The position numbers and the translations under genes are program-made. Positions 1 to 5,310 of a DNA stretch of 8,079 bases are shown one piece after another. Position 1 is the stretch's first letter; the number at the start of each line of letters is the position of its first letter. Under the pieces are notes generated by a model, which was not told the DNA's origin, searched no databases, and saw nothing but the letters and a program-made list of their open reading frames with translations. Source of the DNA: CALFMR01 sp035550595 (GTDB taxonomy: Bacteria; Acidobacteriota; Vicinamibacteria; Vicinamibacterales; SCN-69-37); the NCBI GenBank assembly GCA_035550595.1, contig DASZOV010000020.1, positions 1 to 8,079 on the forward strand. Direction: 5' to 3'.

Positions 1-1
1 C

Positions 2-961
2 GCCGTCGATCAGCAGGGCGGCAGCCAGTTCTTCGGCGAGCCGATGCTCGACATCCACGACTTCATCCGCACCGACGCGAACGGCCACGGCATGGTCAAC
101 GTCATCGCCGCCGATGCGTTGATGCAGGCGCCGAAGGTCTATGCGAGCTTCCTCTTGTGGATGCTGTCGGAGCTCTTCGAGCAGCTCCCCGAGGTCGGCG
201 ATCCCGAACAGCCGAAGCTCGTCTTCTTCTTCGACGAAGCGCACCTGCTGTTCGAGGACGCGTCGAGCGCGCTCGTCGACAAGATCGAACAGGTCGTCCG
301 GCTCATCCGCTCGAAGGGCGTCGGCGTCTACTTCGTCACGCAGAATCCGCTCGACGTGCCCGAGAAGGTGCTCGCGCAGCTCGGCAACCGCGTGCAACAC
401 GCGCTGCGCGCGTTCACGCCGCGCGACCAGCGGGCCGTGCGTGCGGCGGCCGAGACGCTGCGCGCGAACCCGGCGCTCGACACGACGAAGACGATCACGG
501 AGCTCGCCGTCGGCGAAGCGCTCGTCTCGTGTCTCGACGCCAAGGGCATACCCGGCGTCGTCGAGCGCGCGTGGATCCTCCCGCCTGCGTCGCGGATCGG
601 CACGATCACCGATGCTGAGCGGCGCGCCGTGATCGATGGCTCGTCGCTCAAGGGCCGGTACGATCAAGCCGTCGACCGCGAGTCCGCGTATGAGACTTTG
701 ACCGCTAGGACGACGGCTCGAGTGCAGGCACCGGCGCCGGCCGACCAGGGCGCGCGGCCGAACGCCGGGCCCGCGGCGCCAGCGGCAGCGGCTGGCGGCG
801 CGCTTGGCGAACTGGTGTTCGGCACGACCGGCCCACGCGGCGGCCATCATCCCGGGTTGCTCGAGTCGGCATTGAAGAGCACGGCGCGCAGCATCGGTTC
901 CGGCTTCGGCCGGCAGATCGTTCGCGGCGTGCTCGGATCGCTCTTCGGCGGCCGCCGGTAG
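2..961 (+). CDS. DUF853 / YjgR-family HerA-like ATPase, C-terminal part (5' truncated)
   Basis: The frame is open from base 2, so the N-terminal part with the Walker A loop lies outside the window; 319 residues remain. The visible part begins with GGSQFFGEP and MLDIHDF, typical of the YjgR/DUF853 branch of HerA/FtsK-like P-loop ATPases (COG0433). The Walker B strand is KLVFFFDEAHLLF, with the DEAH codons at 233-244. It is followed by a sensor-like segment (GVYFVTQNPLDVPEKVLAQLGNR) and an arginine-rich helix (RAFTPRDQRAVRAA) usual in this family. An Ala/Pro-rich linker near 725-800 leads to a Gly/Arg-rich C-terminal tail ending GSLFGGRR, also seen in family members. No membrane segment or signal is visible, so it is probably cytosolic. 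The family is a predicted helicase or nucleic-acid-associated ATPase whose exact role is unsettled. Family assignment is firm; function is inferred. Confidence 0.9.
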   Translation, partial: AVDQQGGSQFFGEPMLDIHDFIRTDANGHGMVNVIAADALMQAPKVYASFLLWMLSELFEQLPEVGDPEQPKLVFFFDEAHLLFEDASSALVDKIEQVVRLIRSKGVGVYFVTQNPLDVPEKVLAQLGNRVQHALRAFTPRDQRAVRAAAETLRANPALDTTKTITELAVGEALVSCLDAKGIPGVVERAWILPPASRIGTITDAERRAVIDGSSLKGRYDQAVDRESAYETLTARTTARVQAPAPADQGARPNAGPAAPAAAAGGALGELVFGTTGPRGGHHPGLLESALKSTARSIGSGFGRQIVRGVLGSLFGGRR

Positions 962-1024
962 TCTTTCTTCACGCGCGTCTTCAATGCGTCGAACGCCGCC
1001 GTAACCTTGCGCGAAGGCGGAACG

Positions 1025-1046
1025 GATGGCGCGCCTGCGGCGCATC
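1025..1046 (+). other. Weak stem-loop downstream of the DUF853 gene
   Basis: GATG-(G)-CGC at 1025-1032 can pair with GCGCATC at 1040-1046, giving seven pairs, one bulged G and a 7-nt loop. Only CTTTA follows, so it is a poor intrinsic terminator at best. It lies about 65 nt after the DUF853 stop and ends 29 nt before the hydrolase start, so it could separate the two transcripts. It may also be chance pairing in GC-rich DNA. Confidence 0.2.
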
Positions 1047-1074
1047 TTTAGAGAATGGACGGTCGATCGGGGCG

Positions 1075-2049
1075 ATGAAGATCGTGTCTCGCGCCTTCGC
1101 GGTCGTGCTCGCGGGTGTCGCAGGCGCCCTTGCCGGCCGACCGGCGCGTGCGCAGGACGCGCCCGTCGTGTCGCCGACGCCGCTTCGGTTCACGGTCGAT
1201 TCCGACGGGCATCCGATGGCCGTCTGGGCGCGCCGGCCCGCGCAACCGATCGGTGCCGTGCTGCTCGTGCACGGCCGCACGTGGAGCAGCCTGCCGGATT
1301 TCGATCTCCAGGTGCCCGACCTACGCCGGTCGGTCATGGCGTCGCTCGCCGCGCGTGGACTCGCGGCCTATGCCGTCGATCTGCGCGGGTACGGCGCGAC
1401 GCCGCGCGATGGCACGGGTTGGCTCACGCCCGATCGCGCCGCCTCCGACGTGCTGAACGTGCTCGACTGGATCGCGGCGCAGGCGCCGTCGCTGCCGCCG
1501 CCTGCGCTCGTCGGCTGGTCGCGTGGTGCCGCCATCGCCATGCTCGCGGCCGAAGCCGCGCCGTCGAAGATCTCCGCGCTCGTGCTCTTCGGCTTCGCCT
1601 ACGATCCGGCGGCGCGATTCGTCGACGAAGCCGCGCCGGCGCGTCCGCCCATGATTCGCAACACCGCCGACGACACGCGGAGCGATTTCATCTCACCAAA
1701 GGTGACGCCTCCAGCCGTCGTGCGTGCGTTCACGACACAGGCGCTGCGATCCGATCCCATCGCCGCCGACGTCAAGGGCGACACCGAATTGAATGCCATC
1801 GTCCCCGCGACGATCCTCACACCGACGCTCGTGCTCTTCGGCGAACGCGATCCGGGCGTGCGGCCCGACGACGCCGCGCGGTTGCTCGCGCGTCTCGGCA
1901 CATCCGACAAGCAACTGGTCGTCCTGCCCGGCGCCGACCACGCCGCGCAGCTCGAAGACACCCACGACGCGTGGATCGCAACGGTCGCAGGCTTCGTCGG
2001 GAGACATATGGCGACCGGCGACAGAGGGCAGACAGGATCAAAAAAATGA
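1075..2049 (+). CDS. Exported alpha/beta-fold hydrolase
   Basis: This 324-residue protein has an N-terminal signal peptide (MKIVSRAFAVVLAGVAGALA, then cleavage probably after ARA at residue 26, before Q27). The mature part has alpha/beta-hydrolase landmarks in order: oxyanion-strand VLLVHGRTW (HG at 66-67), VDLRGYG at 101-107, nucleophile elbow GWSRG with Ser149, acid strand LVLFGERDPG with Asp259, and GADHA with His289. The catalytic set therefore looks intact, consistent with a periplasmic or secreted esterase/lipase/peptidase-like enzyme; the substrate cannot be read from the sequence. The start has only a weak GGGG 2 nt upstream, but the signal peptide supports it. The last dozen residues (MATGDRGQTGSKK) lie past the fold and run into an A-tract that contains the stop codon, next to the hairpin element at 2051-2119, so the 3' end may have been modified by that element. 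Confidence 0.88.
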   Translation: MKIVSRAFAVVLAGVAGALAGRPARAQDAPVVSPTPLRFTVDSDGHPMAVWARRPAQPIGAVLLVHGRTWSSLPDFDLQVPDLRRSVMASLAARGLAAYAVDLRGYGATPRDGTGWLTPDRAASDVLNVLDWIAAQAPSLPPPALVGWSRGAAIAMLAAEAAPSKISALVLFGFAYDPAARFVDEAAPARPPMIRNTADDTRSDFISPKVTPPAVVRAFTTQALRSDPIAADVKGDTELNAIVPATILTPTLVLFGERDPGVRPDDAARLLARLGTSDKQLVVLPGADHAAQLEDTHDAWIATVAGFVGRHMATGDRGQTGSKK

Positions 2050-2050
2050 T

Positions 2051-2119
2051 GACACCGCGAGCCCCCGAGCGTAGCGAGGGCGGCGAAGCGCCGTAGCGCT
2101 GGGGGTGGAGCCCCAGCGC
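2051..2119 (+). repeat. Row of small palindromes (REP-like element)
   Basis: Three hairpins sit side by side. The first, 2065-2079, reads CCGAGCGTAGCGAGG within its core: a GC-GTA-GC mini-hairpin flanked by tandem G-A mismatches and outer C-G pairs. The second is CGGCG-AAG-CGCCG (2081-2093), five perfect pairs. The third is GCGCTGGGG (2096-2104) against CCCCAGCGC (2111-2119), nine perfect pairs around a 6-nt loop. No T-tract follows, so it is not a standard intrinsic terminator on the + strand. Short G+C-rich palindromes in a row between genes are the hallmark of REP-type elements. Transcript protection or termination is possible but inferred. Confidence 0.6.
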
Positions 2120-2143
2120 ATTGCAAAGAAAGATGATTCCTCT

Positions 2144-2178
2144 CTTCTCCCTTCTGGCTTCCGACTTCAAACTTGATC
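2144..2178 (+). repeat. Five-unit heptad array (CTTCNNN) abutting a start codon
   Basis: Five consecutive 7-nt units begin at 2144, 2151, 2158, 2165 and 2172. The first four follow CTTCNNN and the last begins CTTG. The array ends at 2178, one base before the ATG at 2180. It is pyrimidine-rich on the + strand and so cannot supply a Shine-Dalgarno sequence. It resembles short tandemly repeated heptanucleotides described in other bacterial lineages. A second heptad element with a different consensus lies at 4441-4575. Confidence 0.55.
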
Positions 2179-2179
2179 C

Positions 2180-3664
2180 ATGCCTTCTTCTCCCCGCATT
2201 CACGCCCCTGAGCTCGACGGCGCCGTCGACTGGCTCAACGTGCCGGCGCCGTTGTCGCTCACAGCGCTTCGCGGCAAGGTGGTGCTCCTCGACTTCTGGA
2301 CGTACGGCTGCATCAACTGCATGCATGTGCTGCCGGGCCTTCGCCGGCTCGAGGAGAAGTACCGGCGCGAGCTCGTCGTCATCGGGATCCATTCGGCGAA
2401 GTTCGCCAACGAGCGGAAGTCCGAGAACATCCGCCACGTCCTCGTGCGATACGACATCGATCATCCAGTGGCCAACGACGCACGGTTCGAGATCTGGCGC
2501 GCGTACGGCGCGCGTGCGTGGCCGACGCTCGTGCTGATCGACCCGGAAGGCTACGTCGTCGGCACCGCGTCGGGGGAGGGCACGATCGACGCGTTCGATC
2601 GCGCGATTGCCGCCGTCATCCAGGTCTTCGACGCGCGCGGCCTCATCGACCGGACGCCCATCGCCCAGTCGCTCGAGCGCGCCCGGCTGGCCACGTCGAC
2701 GCTCGCCTTTCCCGGCAAGGTCATCGTCGACGAGGCGTCGTCTCGATTGTTCATCGCCGACTCGAATCATCATCGCGTGATCGAAGCGGATCTCGACGGC
2801 CGCATCACGCGCGTCATCGGCAGCGGCGCGGCGGGTTTCGCGAACGGTGCGTTCGCGGCCGCGAGCTTCTATCGACCGCAAGGTCTCGCGCTCGACGCGG
2901 GGATGCTCTACATCGCCGACTCGGAGAATCACGCCGTGCGTGCGGCGGATCTCGCGACCGGGCGCGTGACGACCGTTGCCGGGACCGGTCGTCAGGCCGC
3001 CTGGGGTGCCGAGGGCGGTCCGGCGCGCGAAACCGCGCTGAACTCGCCGTGGGACCTGTCGATCTGGCGGGGACATTTGTTCGTTGCGATGGCGGGCGCG
3101 CACCAGATCTGGGTCATCGACCGCGAGGCTGGTGTGGCGCGGCCGTTCACCGGATCCGGCCGTGAGGCGCGGCAGGACGGTGGTCCGCGTGACGCGGCGT
3201 TCGCCCAGCCGTCAGGACTCACGGCCTCGGACGATGCGCTCTTCGTCGCCGACAGCGAGTCGAACATCATCCGCGTCGTCGATGCGACGGGCGCCGTCCG
3301 GACGATTGCGGGCGGCGATCTCTTCGAGTTCGGCGATCGCGATGGCGCCGGTGACGCCGCGCGCTTTCAGCATCCGCTGGGCGTCGCCTGGTCGGCTGGA
3401 CGGCTGTTCGTCGCCGACACCTACAACCACAAGGTCCGGACGGTCGATCCGGCGACGGGCGACGTGCGCACGTTCGCCGGGACGGGTGAGGCGGGACTCG
3501 TCGACGGGGAGCGGGCCGCGGCGCAGTTCTACGAGCCGGGCGGCATCGCCGTGGCGAACGGCGCGCTGTACGTGGCCGACACGAACAATCATGTAATCCG
3601 CCGTATCACATTTGACGCTGGACGCCCGGATGTGGTGAGGACGGTCGACGTCGGCGAGCGCTGA
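2180..3664 (+). CDS. Thioredoxin-fold / NHL-repeat propeller protein (NHLRC2-like)
   Basis: 494 residues in two parts. Residues about 8-150 are a thioredoxin/TlpA-like domain: RGKVVLLDFWTYGCINC puts the redox pair at Cys44 and Cys47 (CINC), followed by MHVLPGLRRLEEKY, and AWPTLVLID supplies the cis-proline at Pro115. Residues about 172-480 are a six-bladed NHL propeller, with blade signatures near 191 (FIADSNHHRV), 243, 300, 354, 409 and 463 (LYVADTNNHVIRRI); the third is degenerate (FVAMAGAHQI). The CINC site and the domain order match NHLRC2. The C-terminal beta-stranded domain of the much longer animal protein is absent, as is usual for bacterial relatives. There is no signal peptide, so a cytoplasmic location is likely. 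A TGA in frame at 2174-2176 makes 2180 the first possible start. No ribosome-binding site precedes it, only the heptad array. Redox substrate and partner are unknown. Confidence 0.9.
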   Translation: MPSSPRIHAPELDGAVDWLNVPAPLSLTALRGKVVLLDFWTYGCINCMHVLPGLRRLEEKYRRELVVIGIHSAKFANERKSENIRHVLVRYDIDHPVANDARFEIWRAYGARAWPTLVLIDPEGYVVGTASGEGTIDAFDRAIAAVIQVFDARGLIDRTPIAQSLERARLATSTLAFPGKVIVDEASSRLFIADSNHHRVIEADLDGRITRVIGSGAAGFANGAFAAASFYRPQGLALDAGMLYIADSENHAVRAADLATGRVTTVAGTGRQAAWGAEGGPARETALNSPWDLSIWRGHLFVAMAGAHQIWVIDREAGVARPFTGSGREARQDGGPRDAAFAQPSGLTASDDALFVADSESNIIRVVDATGAVRTIAGGDLFEFGDRDGAGDAARFQHPLGVAWSAGRLFVADTYNHKVRTVDPATGDVRTFAGTGEAGLVDGERAAAQFYEPGGIAVANGALYVADTNNHVIRRITFDAGRPDVVRTVDVGER

Positions 3665-3690
3665 TCGCGCGCCGTACGCTACAGTCGATC

Positions 3691-3742
3691 GGAGTTCGTG
3701 CCGATACGCCGTACCGCGCGTATCAGGTCGCGCGCGAACTCC
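3691..3742 (+). repeat. Nested inverted repeat downstream of the NHL-repeat gene
   Basis: Outer arms GGAGTTCG (3691-3698) and CGAACTCC (3735-3742) are perfect 8-nt complements. Inner arms GATACGC (3703-3709) and GCGTATC (3718-3724) are perfect 7-nt complements around an 8-nt loop. The two stems are joined by an asymmetric internal loop of 4 and 10 nt. It starts 27 nt after the NHL-gene stop and ends 99 nt before the next start. It is followed by a C-rich stretch, not T's, so it may be a Rho-type or 3'-end-protecting structure, an operator, or a leader structure of the next gene. The rest of 3665-3841 shows no convincing promoter; TATGCT at 3790-3795 is a partial -10 match without a clear -35. 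Confidence 0.5.
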
Positions 3743-3805
3743 CTCCCCCAACTCGTCGCAGGTGAACCAATCTGCGCGGCCTTTCGTCGTATGCTGTGGT
3801 GTCTG

Positions 3806-3824
3806 CCTGGTCGTTTCGTCCAGG
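3806..3824 (+). other. Small stem-loop just upstream of the ribosome-binding site
   Basis: CCTGG (3806-3810) and CCAGG (3820-3824) are complementary around a 9-nt loop, with two possible G-U extensions. The stem ends 6 nt before the GGAGGT at 3831. It could shape the 5' leader of the barrel-protein mRNA, but five base pairs in GC-rich DNA is weak evidence. Confidence 0.25.
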
Positions 3825-3830
3825 TGTGAT

Positions 3831-3836
3831 GGAGGT
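3831..3836 (+). promoter_or_regulatory. Strong Shine-Dalgarno that selects the GTG start at 3842
   Basis: GGAGGT sits 5 nt before the GTG at 3842, close to ideal spacing. It is only 1 nt from an out-of-frame ATG at 3838, which is therefore an unlikely start. The GTG frame carries a signal peptide; the ATG frame does not encode a recognisable protein. Confidence 0.8.
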
Positions 3837-3841
3837 AATGA

Positions 3842-4345
3842 GTGAGCAATTCGATCGTGAAGAGTGTGATTTGTGGAACGGCACTGCTCCTGGTCTCCGC
3901 GCTTCCCGCGGCGGCGCAGGGGACGCTCGGTGCCGGTGTCTCGTTCCTGCACGACACCGGCGTCACCGCGCCTGGGTTCGCGGTGGATTATTCCAGCGAC
4001 TTCCAGTCAACGAGCCGGGGATCGCTCGGCTGGGTCGCGGATTTCGGACTCAATCATAAGGACGGCAATACGGGCACGACCTATCAGGCCGGGCTCCGGT
4101 ACAACGTCAAGGCGGGAGCCAAGGCGACCGTCTTCGGTCAGGCCGTGCTCGGCGCGGCGCACAGCAGCAATGACTTCGGCAGCGACACGAACTTCGTCGT
4201 CTCGCCCGGCGTCGGTGTGAACATCCCCTTCAACGACAAGGCCGCCTTCCGCGCGCAGGTCGACTTCCCGATCGTCAAGTACGACGGCGGGTCGGACACC
4301 TCGACGCGTTTCTGGTTCGGCGTCGCGCTCGGCCTCGGTAAGTAG
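3842..4345 (+). CDS. Small outer-membrane beta-barrel protein
   Basis: 167 residues from a GTG start. Residues 1-25 form a clear signal peptide (MSNSIVKSVICGTALLLVSA, then LPAAA before Q26), cleaved by signal peptidase I. The mature 142 residues alternate polar and hydrophobic positions and are rich in Gly, Ser and aromatic residues (GFAVDYSSDF, LGWVADFGLNH, YQAGLRYNV, ATVFGQAVLGAAH, AAFRAQVDFPIVKY, TRFWFGVALGLG). These are regularly spaced amphipathic strands of the kind found in eight-stranded OmpA/OmpX-like or opacity-type porin-fold proteins. No enzymatic motif is visible. It appears to be a single-gene unit: inverted repeats lie upstream and a strong terminator starts about 30 nt after the stop. 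The specific function (adhesion, permeability, structural) cannot be told from the sequence. Confidence 0.8.
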   Translation: MSNSIVKSVICGTALLLVSALPAAAQGTLGAGVSFLHDTGVTAPGFAVDYSSDFQSTSRGSLGWVADFGLNHKDGNTGTTYQAGLRYNVKAGAKATVFGQAVLGAAHSSNDFGSDTNFVVSPGVGVNIPFNDKAAFRAQVDFPIVKYDGGSDTSTRFWFGVALGLGK

Positions 4346-4374
4346 GCTGACGAACGCGAGTCGTCACGACACGG

Positions 4375-4408
4375 ACGGCGCGGGCCCCTCGGGCGCCCGC
4401 GCCGTTTT
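4375..4408 (+). terminator. Rho-independent terminator of the first barrel-protein gene
   Basis: ACGGCGCGGGC (4375-4385) and GCCCGCGCCGT (4395-4405) form an 11-bp perfect stem around a 9-nt loop. TTTT lies at 4405-4408 and TTGT shortly after. It starts 30 nt downstream of the stop at 4345, which fits transcription end for that gene. This is the best terminator in the window. Confidence 0.82.
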
Positions 4409-4440
4409 CGTTGTACGGTACGGTCTTGTGAAGTGCGTGA

Positions 4441-4575
4441 GAAACTTCGAACTTCGAACTACGAACTTCGAACGGAGAAGACGCCTTCGGCGCGACTTCT
4501 CGACACGAGCGTGTGGCAAGTCTGAAGCCCTTGCGCTCACGGGTTCGAAGTTCGTAGTTCAAAGTTCGAAGTTGA
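4441..4575 (+). repeat. Heptad-built compound inverted repeat with inner palindrome
   Basis: The left arm (4443-4473) and right arm (4543-4573) are 31-nt inverted repeats with one mismatch, 69 nt apart. Each arm is itself a run of 7-nt units: CGAACTT or CGAACTA starting at 4448, 4455, 4462 and 4469 on the left, and the complementary AAGTTCG or TAGTTCA starting at 4548, 4555, 4562 and 4569 on the right. Between the arms lies a second dyad: GAGAAG (4475-4480) pairs with CTTCTC (4496-4501), enclosing CGCC-TTC-GGCG (4482-4492). The element fills most of the space between the terminator at 4408 and the ribosome-binding site at 4597. It is more A+T-rich than its surroundings and encodes nothing recognisable. 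The design suggests a non-autonomous repeat unit, not a simple terminator. Confidence 0.75.
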
Positions 4576-4596
4576 CAGCATCTTTTCACTCCCCCT

Positions 4597-4602
4597 GGAG
4601 GG
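4597..4602 (+). promoter_or_regulatory. Shine-Dalgarno for the GTG start at 4607
   Basis: GGAGGG lies 4 nt before GTG 4607. Together with the signal peptide that begins there, it fixes the start of the second barrel-protein gene. Confidence 0.7.
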
Positions 4603-4606
4603 TTCC

Positions 4607-5230
4607 GTGAAGAAGTGGATGATGACGATCGGACTCGTGCTGCTGGCCGCGGCGGCGACGGCTTCGCCGGCAGAGGCGCAGGCCTTCGTCGGCGGCCTCG
4701 GGGGCGCGACGTTCGGCACGACGACCGACTTCGCATTCGCCGGCCGCGCCGGCGTGCGCATCGCGCCGCACGTGTACCTGGTCGGCGAAGTCGGCCGCAT
4801 GCGCGACGTGATGCCGTCCGACCTGCACACGCTCATCGAGGATGGGCTCGCGACCATCCCGGACGAGATCGGCAACGTGCCGGTCAACGTCGACGTCCGG
4901 CTGCAGTCCACCTACGGTCTCGGCGCCCTTCGCGTCGTGGGCGGCGGACCCATTGCGCCGTTCATCGAGGTGGGTGGTGGTGCCGCGCACCTCAGTCTCG
5001 CCGTCACGGCCAGCGTCGCGGGCTTCGACTTCGGCAACGAGGTCGAGGACCTCGTCTCGAGCGACGACCTCGACACGACGAAGACGCTCATCATGGCCGG
5101 CGGCGGGCTGCGTCTCGCGACGGGCGGCGCCTCGTCGGTGGACCTCGGCTACCGCTACACGCGCATCCTCGTGGACGAACCGAAGATCAACACGAGCCTC
5201 GTCTACCTCGGCATCAACTTCGGCCGCTGA
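4607..5230 (+). CDS. Outer-membrane beta-barrel protein
   Basis: 207 residues from GTG. Residues 1-24 are a signal peptide (MKKWMMTIGLVLLAAAATAS followed by PAEA before Q25). The mature part begins AFVGGLGGATFG and continues with amphipathic strands (FAFAGRAGVRIAPHVYLVGEVGRM, YGLGALRVVGGGPIAPFIEVGGGAAHLSL, TLIMAGGGLRLATG, SVDLGYRYTRILV). It ends in the strand SLVYLGINFGR, whose aromatic third from the end resembles the C-terminal signal of outer-membrane proteins. The pattern fits the PF13505-like outer-membrane barrel group common in Gram-negative genomes. Acidic stretches near 60-80 and 145-160 (NEVEDLVSSDDLD) are probable surface loops. It shows no obvious sequence relationship to the smaller barrel gene upstream. 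The gene is flanked by the heptad repeat upstream and a small hairpin downstream, so it is probably transcribed alone. No substrate can be inferred. Confidence 0.82.
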   Translation: MKKWMMTIGLVLLAAAATASPAEAQAFVGGLGGATFGTTTDFAFAGRAGVRIAPHVYLVGEVGRMRDVMPSDLHTLIEDGLATIPDEIGNVPVNVDVRLQSTYGLGALRVVGGGPIAPFIEVGGGAAHLSLAVTASVAGFDFGNEVEDLVSSDDLDTTKTLIMAGGGLRLATGGASSVDLGYRYTRILVDEPKINTSLVYLGINFGR

Positions 5231-5247
5231 CGCCGCACGTCCCAGAC

Positions 5248-5272
5248 GGCCGCGACGCGCTTTGTCGCGGTC
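5248..5272 (+). other. Stem-loop after the second barrel-protein gene
   Basis: CCGCGAC (5250-5256) and GTCGCGG (5264-5270) are perfect 7-bp complements around a 7-nt loop. The stem can extend by a G-T wobble and a G-C pair to 5248/5272. It lies 18 nt after the stop but has no T-tract behind it, so it is a candidate weak terminator or 3'-end stabiliser. Confidence 0.35.
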
Positions 5273-5292
5273 AGTCGGGCGGCCTGGCGTGT

Positions 5293-5298
5293 TACACT
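5293..5298 (+). promoter_or_regulatory. Possible -10 box for the M23 lipoprotein gene
   Basis: TACACT matches TATAAT at four of six positions, including the key first A and last T, and ends 12 nt before GTG 5311. No Shine-Dalgarno precedes that start. A -10 box this close to a start codon is the arrangement of leaderless or near-leaderless mRNAs. No good -35 is found at normal spacing, so this is tentative. Confidence 0.3.
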
Positions 5299-5310
5299 GC
5301 CACGGTTTCC

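Noticed and set aside
2040..2046. A-tract that reads as a T-run on the minus strand after hairpins, like a terminator
   Set aside because: The nearest hairpin is about 20 nt away from the T-run on that strand, and there is no minus-strand gene to terminate.
1026..2096. 356-codon open frame overlapping the alpha/beta hydrolase
   Set aside because: Its translation is Arg/Ala-rich without motifs, as expected for an alternative frame of a high-GC gene. The 1075 frame has a signal peptide and full catalytic set.
1817..3103. 428-codon open frame on the minus strand
   Set aside because: It is antisense to two recognisable genes and runs through the palindrome and heptad elements; its translation is Arg-rich and motif-free.
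3796..4059. Open frame with ATG at 3838 next to the strong ribosome-binding site
   Set aside because: The ATG is only 1 nt from GGAGGT, which is too close, and the frame lacks a recognisable protein. The GTG frame at 3842 has correct spacing and a signal peptide.
4441..4575. CRISPR array
   Set aside because: The repeats are contiguous 7-nt units without spacers, arranged as two inverted blocks, and no cas gene is nearby.
4572..4577. Perfect TTGACA resembling a -35 box
   Set aside because: It overlaps the end of the heptad repeat, and the matching -10 position would fall on the ribosome-binding site at 4597, where no TATAAT-like sequence exists.
4607..5230. Second barrel gene as a duplicate of the first (3842-4345)
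   Set aside because: Beyond a signal peptide and general strand pattern I see no alignable segments between the two proteins.
4615..5310. In-frame open stretch upstream of the M23 gene that would make a 654-residue protein
   Set aside because: It overlaps the second barrel-protein gene in another frame and its translation is Arg-rich shadow sequence. The lipoprotein signal beginning at GTG 5311 marks the true N-terminus.
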